Part shown: positions 60,248 through 64,000 of the stretch, piece after piece | How the letters are laid out: each line of letters begins with the position of its first letter | How positions within the stretch are numbered: position 1 is the stretch's first letter | Origin: Bacillota bacterium | GTDB lineage: Bacteria > Bacillota > UBA4882 > UBA8346 | DNA: 64,000 nt | NCBI GenBank assembly: GCA_023410535.1 | Contig: JAEYPR010000020.1 | Coordinates: forward strand, 1 to 64,000 | Direction of reading: 5' to 3' | Translations under genes and position numbers: made by a program | Notes under the pieces: generated by a model | Database searches by the model: none | Seen by the model: only the letters and a program-made list of their open reading frames with translations | Told to the model about the DNA's origin: nothing

Positions 60248-61131
60248 ACCCGTATCGCCCCCGGTTCCATTTCTTCGGCGTAGACATCGGGGAACAGCGC
60301 CGTAAATTCAATCTGTTCCGAGCCAAACAAAGTCAGGCCGTCTTTTTCGTAAAGCAAAAATGGTTTGATGCCCATCCGGTCTTTCACAAAACCGATCTGA
60401 TTGGCGGTGGCGGCAATGATACAGAAGATGCCGTCCAACTCTTCCAACGCTAAATGCAAGGCCGCTTCCAAGTCGCCGCCGTTTTCCTTCATGGCGTAGG
60501 CAATGAAATGACTGGCCGCCTCGGAATCGTTTAATGTTTTGAAGATCGCGCCTTTGCTCTCCAGATAACGCCGGAGATTAAAATAATTGGTGAACTGTCC
60601 GTTATGAACAATGCTTAAGTTGGAATAAAACGGCGAAGTGAACGGATGCGCCGCGTTGATATCCTCGGCGCTTTCGGTCGCCATCCGGACATGTCCCATG
60701 CCATGGGTGGCGATTGGGGTGACGATCCGGTGATTGGCGACTAAGTTTTCGAGCAAACCGCCGTCTTTATATACTTTCATTCCCTTGCCGATCGAATGGA
60801 CATACAACCCGTCGATCGAGTTGATGGCGGCATGTAACTTCGGGATACAACACTCGTCCATCTGCAGATTAATTTCGGCGAAAACCACCTTGCGCCCCCA
60901 GTCGGTAGTTTGTTCCGACTGGACCGCGCCGTACTCGGCAACCAATTTCATTAACGCCGGATGCGTTTCCTTTTTGGTGATTGCCACCCGCAAACAGACA
61001 GCGGCGCCGCTTCCGTAAACCGCAATCCCGCTGGCATCCGGTCCTCGGTGCTGGATTAACGAGAGCATCTCGATGAGTTTGGGCGATATGTCCATGCCGT
61101 GCTGATTGATAATTCCGGCAATGCCACACAT
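60235..61131 (-). CDS. class II glutamine amidotransferase (GltB1; MgsA/GlxB-like)
   Basis: 298 residues. It starts MCGIAGIIN, exposing the N-terminal nucleophile Cys2, and has LIQHRGPDASGIAVYG, VHNGQFTNYFNLRRYLE and the ammonia-channel end FGSEQIEFTALF. It releases ammonia, or a methylamine group from a gamma-glutamylamide, for the FMN subunit. GGAGG precedes the ATG. The 122 bp to the upstream ligase gene contains a GACGCC/GGCGTC long-range hairpin. Confidence 0.9.
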   Translation of the reverse strand: MCGIAGIINQHGMDISPKLIEMLSLIQHRGPDASGIAVYGSGAAVCLRVAITKKETHPALMKLVAEYGAVQSEQTTDWGRKVVFAEINLQMDECCIPKLHAAINSIDGLYVHSIGKGMKVYKDGGLLENLVANHRIVTPIATHGMGHVRMATESAEDINAAHPFTSPFYSNLSIVHNGQFTNYFNLRRYLESKGAIFKTLNDSEAASHFIAYAMKENGGDLEAALHLALEELDGIFCIIAATANQIGFVKDRMGIKPFLLYEKDGLTLFGSEQIEFTALFPDVYAEEMEPGAIRVWNI

Positions 61132-61253
61132 GATAATTCCTCCAATAACAGTAGTTTTAAACTAAAAAGCTAGCTGTAAAGAAAAGATCTGCGACGCCCC
61201 TGGCCTCATTGGGGATTCCCCCCTATCCCGTGACGACTGGCGTCGACCAAAAG

Positions 61254-62600
61254 TTAAATGTGATAGGAGTAATTCTTCCATTCCCAATCGGTGACGGAGT
61301 TAGTGAAACTTTCAACTTCCAGCCGTTTTAAGGCGACAAAATTATTGATCAAATGCTCACCGGCATATTGGCAAAGCCATTCATCTTGCTCCAATTCAAT
61401 CAGTGAACGGTGTAAACTGCGCGGAACGATATCGGAATCTTCCGGATTGTGATAGAGATCGGTAGTGACAATCGCCGGCGGTTCCAGTTGATTGATGATG
61501 CCGTCCAAGCCCGCCGCCAAAATTCCGGCCAAAGCCAAATACGGATTAGACGCCGCGCTGCCGGCGCGGACTTCGACCCGGGTCGCTTTGCCTCGCTCGT
61601 GCGGGATCCGGATATAGGTGGTCCGGTTATCCTTGCCCCAACCGATATAATACGGGGCGAACGAATCCGGGCGATACCGTCGGTAACAGTTGATGGTCGG
61701 CGCCAAAAACGCCACCAGCGAACGGGCGTGTTTAAGAACACCGGCCACGAAATGCCGCATCAACTCCGACATCTGGCCTTCGCCGTTTTGATCGAAGAAA
61801 GCGTTGGCGTCGGTCTGTTGGTCAGTCAATGAAAAATGAAAGTGGCAACCGCTGCCGCCATTGTCATTCATCGGCTTGGCCATAAAGGTGGCGAACAAAT
61901 TGTTCTGCTCGGCGATGTCTTTACTGAGGCCTTTGAAGAGCGACGTTTGATCCGCGCACCGCAACGCCGGACCATGGCTCCAGTTATATTCAAACTGTCC
62001 CGGATAATACTCATGATTCATATATAAAATGTCAAAATCCATCTTTTTAAAGGTTCGGGTCAACTGGGTCAAAAAGCCCAACGGGTCGATCCGGACATTG
62101 CTGGTGTAACAATTACAAGGTTGGTTGGTGTACGGGGTGAATTCACCGCTGTCGCTCTTTTTGAATAAGAAGAACTCAATTTCGCTGGCGGCAATCGGTT
62201 CCAAACCCAACTCCCGGTATTTTTCAATGATACTTTTTAAGAACCAACGGGGCGATTGCATCATCGGTTCATCATGATAATAAAGATCGCCGAGGATTAG
62301 GGCGGTTTTTTCTTGAAACGGCAGCACCACAAAGGTTGACGGATCGGCGACAATCTTCATATCATCATAGTTGTATTCGGAGAGTCCCTTAACCTCTGCG
62401 ACGTTATTGTCAAACCCCATCGCCATGACCGCAGCGCAAAACGCAATTCCGTGTTCCAATGCTTCGTCGATCATATCCGCCGGCATTATTTTGCCACGGT
62501 TGATACCGTGAAGGTCAACATACTCCAAGCGAATCATTTCAATGTCATGTTCTTTGATCAAACGTTTCACATCAGCTTGGGTTCGTTTCGTTTCTCCCAT
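61254..62600 (-). CDS. glutamine-synthetase-family ligase (GMAS/GlnT-like)
   Basis: 448 residues. The GS beta-grasp part (YVDLHGINRGKIMP) and catalytic part are complete: ASEIEFFLF, GQFEYNWSHGPALRCAD, GSGCHFHFSL, NCYRRYRPDSFAP, RVEVRAGSAASNPYLALAGI. It lacks the Tyr-adenylylation motif of GlnA-I and resembles gamma-glutamylmethylamide/gamma-glutamyl-amine ligases. Leading an operon with a split glutamate synthase it would attach an amine to glutamate. GAGGAG precedes both a GTG (62603) and this ATG; either may be used. Confidence 0.87.
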   Translation of the reverse strand: MGETKRTQADVKRLIKEHDIEMIRLEYVDLHGINRGKIMPADMIDEALEHGIAFCAAVMAMGFDNNVAEVKGLSEYNYDDMKIVADPSTFVVLPFQEKTALILGDLYYHDEPMMQSPRWFLKSIIEKYRELGLEPIAASEIEFFLFKKSDSGEFTPYTNQPCNCYTSNVRIDPLGFLTQLTRTFKKMDFDILYMNHEYYPGQFEYNWSHGPALRCADQTSLFKGLSKDIAEQNNLFATFMAKPMNDNGGSGCHFHFSLTDQQTDANAFFDQNGEGQMSELMRHFVAGVLKHARSLVAFLAPTINCYRRYRPDSFAPYYIGWGKDNRTTYIRIPHERGKATRVEVRAGSAASNPYLALAGILAAGLDGIINQLEPPAIVTTDLYHNPEDSDIVPRSLHRSLIELEQDEWLCQYAGEHLINNFVALKRLEVESFTNSVTDWEWKNYSYHI

Positions 62601-62734
62601 CACATTCAGCTCCTCATTTTCGTCTCAATATATTACATAAAACTGACATTATCCAAATTGATTCCTTCAAAAAATCATTAGTTTTCTTAACTTTCACACC
62701 CAAACGTAGCTAAGCAATGTCATTTTGTAGTTTG

Positions 62735-62782
62735 ATTATATCTTTATGGCAAGATTAATGTCAACTATTTCTGAATATAGTT
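62735..62782 (-). promoter_or_regulatory. promoter and operator of the amine-metabolism operon
   Basis: Minus strand: TTGACA (62759-62764), 18 nt, TATAAT (62735-62740). AACTAT (62763-62768), 8 nt and ATAGTT (62777-62782) form a dyad touching the -35. The leader of about 125 nt can be closed by AATGTCA (62716-62722) pairing with TGACATT (62644-62650). I recognise no riboswitch in it. The rest of 62783-62970 is A/T-rich and shows only a weak terminator-like hairpin near 62923-62943. Confidence 0.7.
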
Positions 62783-62974
62783 AACATATACATTACATTA
62801 TTTTTCAACCATCATATAGATTAACGAATGCTTTTATCGCAAGTACTCAGCTCACCAACCCAAACTTCGCCAAATAGTAAGTTGGCTTCCCGTTCAATTT
62901 GAAACATGGGAAATAGCAAAAAGAAGCCGCAAAACGCAGCCTCTTTGGGTTATCACTTCACTTTGTCGCCCCAA

Positions 62975-63000
62975 TTAAAAAAGCACCCAAACGGGTGCTT
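62975..63000 (-). terminator. terminator after the small acidic ORF
   Basis: AAGCACCC and GGGTGCTT with loop of 4 nt; TTTTTT follows on the minus strand. It directly trails the 48-residue ORF, supporting that ORF as transcribed. Confidence 0.85.
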
Positions 63001-63015
63001 TACCGGGTCGTAAGT

Positions 63016-63162
63016 TTATTGTTCAGCTTCGGTCTCGTCAGTTGTCTCCGAAAAAGGGGGTTGGTCTGCGTTACCCTGGGGATTGAATAACGCGTTCAAA
63101 AGCATGGCGCGCTTCACCTCCATTGCATCACTCTCGCAAACCTCTTCTTCCGTTTTTGCCAA
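63016..63162 (-). CDS. 48-residue acidic small protein of unknown function
   Basis: GGGAGGTG lies 5 nt before a TTG start; the frame runs 48 codons to TAA at 63016 and is followed 16 nt later by a clean terminator. The peptide begins MAKTEEEVCESDAMEVKRAM, has one Cys, a short amphipathic middle (LLNALFNPQG) and a very acidic, Thr-rich end (ETTDETEAEQ). It is 93 bp downstream of hisG in the same direction, so may be co-transcribed. It is not a recognised ribosomal or leader peptide; a RiPP precursor is possible but no modifying enzyme is in view. Confidence 0.6.
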   Translation of the reverse strand: MAKTEEEVCESDAMEVKRAMLLNALFNPQGNADQPPFSETTDETEAEQ

Positions 63163-63255
63163 ATCGCCACCTCCCGAATATTACTTCACACCGTGATGGT
63201 AGATATTTTAAACTGGAATTCGGGCGGTATACCTTGTCGAGGTAGAGGACTTATT

Positions 63256-64000
63256 TTATAAACGGCAAGAACTGATCTTGGTCACGATGATTCCTTTGGC
63301 GCCCAACCGCTTCAATTCATCCATCGTTTGATTGATCTCGCCGGAGTTAACCATTGATTTAATAGCAAACCAACCTTGTTTATTTAACGGGGAGACGGTG
63401 GGCGATTCGATGCCTGGGGTTAACCGGCAGGCTTGTTCCAGCAACGCTTGGTTAATATCATACTCGATCATGACATATTTCCGGGCGGTGATGATCCCTT
63501 TTAAACGCTCGATAAAGGTCTGGACCGGCTCGCTGCCGGTAATCTCCGTATTTTTCGAGATCACAATCGCTTCCGATGTCACTACCGGTTCGCCGATAAT
63601 TTGCAATCCGGCCGCCTCAATGGTCTTGCCGGACTGAACCACATCGGCAATGGCATCGGCAATTCCCAGTTGGACCGAGATCTCGACCGCGCCGTCCAGT
63701 TTGATCAGTTTCGCTTGGATGCCCAACCCGTTGAGATAGTTGGTGACCAGATTGGGATAGGAAGTCGCGATCCGCAGTCCTTGAAAATCCTTGATTTGCA
63801 GCGGGGAATCGGCGGGAACCGCAAACCGGAACCACGATTTCCCAAGTTCCAACGGGAGGATTTCGTGAAAGTCCAATTCGCTTTCAAACGCCAAATCGCG
63901 GCCGGTGATTCCCAGATCCAAGATTCCGTTATAAACATAAGCGACAATATCTTTGGGGCGCAGAAAGAAAAAATCAATATCATTGCGGTGGTCGCGAATG
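63256..64000 (-). CDS. hisG: ATP phosphoribosyltransferase, long form (partial)
   Basis: The frame stays open to the window edge; its visible part starts RDHRNDIDFFFLRPKDIVAY, so the N-terminus is outside. It catalyses the first step of histidine synthesis. LDLGITGRDLAFE, LRIATSYPNLVTNYL and ADAIADVVQSGKTIEAAGL are catalytic-domain features, and the last 80 residues (PTVSPLNKQGWFAIKSMVNS to GAKGIIVTKISSCRL) are the regulatory domain that binds histidine in the long form. Confidence 0.93.
   Translation of the reverse strand, partial: IRDHRNDIDFFFLRPKDIVAYVYNGILDLGITGRDLAFESELDFHEILPLELGKSWFRFAVPADSPLQIKDFQGLRIATSYPNLVTNYLNGLGIQAKLIKLDGAVEISVQLGIADAIADVVQSGKTIEAAGLQIIGEPVVTSEAIVISKNTEITGSEPVQTFIERLKGIITARKYVMIEYDINQALLEQACRLTPGIESPTVSPLNKQGWFAIKSMVNSGEINQTMDELKRLGAKGIIVTKISSCRL

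Noticed and set aside
62735..62782. GlnR operator at the amine operon promoter
   Set aside because: The dyad has arms AACTAT/ATAGTT with an 8-bp centre and does not fit TGTNA-N7-TNACA.
1..64000. Prophage, insertion sequence, rRNA or tRNA genes
   Set aside because: No integrase, transposase, phage structural gene or tRNA-like cloverleaf could be recognised.

Overview
The window (about 50% GC, no rRNA or tRNA seen) looks like chromosome of an anaerobic, plant-polysaccharide-using Bacillota. The strong AGGAGG ribosome sites, many TTG starts, AraR/GntR regulator, YesM/YesN two-component pair, XRE-cupin regulator and MutS2-type protein all point to Bacillota. A TolC-type outer-membrane channel with an RND pump argues for a cell with two membranes. 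Lineage is an inference; a Hydrogenispora/Limnochordia-like diderm would fit.

Layout. (1) 0.1-11.2 kb is a copper/silver-type metal island on the minus strand: TolC channel, membrane-fusion adaptor, CusA-type RND pump, a small secreted protein, and an HMA-SafE-cupredoxin fusion, with an OmpR-family regulator/kinase pair next door. Four promoters (efflux operon, fusion gene, regulator gene, and distant htrA at 25.6 kb) carry 11-bp-phased TTMA direct repeats ending exactly 4 nt before the -10 box, which suggests one regulon. (2) 11.3-30.5 kb is mostly housekeeping: SGNH hydrolase, YCF48-like propeller, XRE-cupin plus acyl-CoA synthetase, a Smr-less MutS2 behind an elaborate leader-peptide attenuator, a PfkB/HldA kinase, a decayed AICAR transformylase, MarC, a DEAD-box helicase, CDP-alcohol phosphatidyltransferase, YchF, HtrA, hemolysin III, MarR plus aldo/keto reductase, and PfpI. 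(3) 29-46.5 kb is a pentose (L-arabinose) block: an L-fucose/L-arabinose isomerase-family enzyme, YesN/YesM regulators with an extra binding protein and an extra kinase-less Cache sensor, a YtfQ-YtfR-YtfT-YjfF-type ABC importer, AraR, AraB, AraD and AraM. Import, isomerisation, phosphorylation and epimerisation to D-xylulose 5-phosphate can all be read from it.

(4) 46.5-54.3 kb is mixed accessory sequence: transglutaminase-like protein, AraC/GyrI regulator, an unknown exported protein, a 294-bp array of fourteen 21-bp units holding eight same-strand DnaA-box 9-mers, a PL9-type pectate lyase, and an MFS transporter whose promoter holds a LexA-like box. (5) 54.3-62.6 kb is one long minus-strand operon: a glutamine-synthetase-like ligase, a split glutamate synthase (three polypeptides), a four-subunit flavin/Fe-S amine or imino-acid dehydrogenase, and RidA. 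It reads as an anaerobic counterpart of the N-methylglutamate or opine/proline dehydrogenase pathways. The window ends in a small acidic ORF and a partial long-form hisG.

The points most worth checking are the two-stage attenuator before the MutS2-like gene, the 21-bp-phased DnaA-box array, the TTMA regulon and the amine operon.
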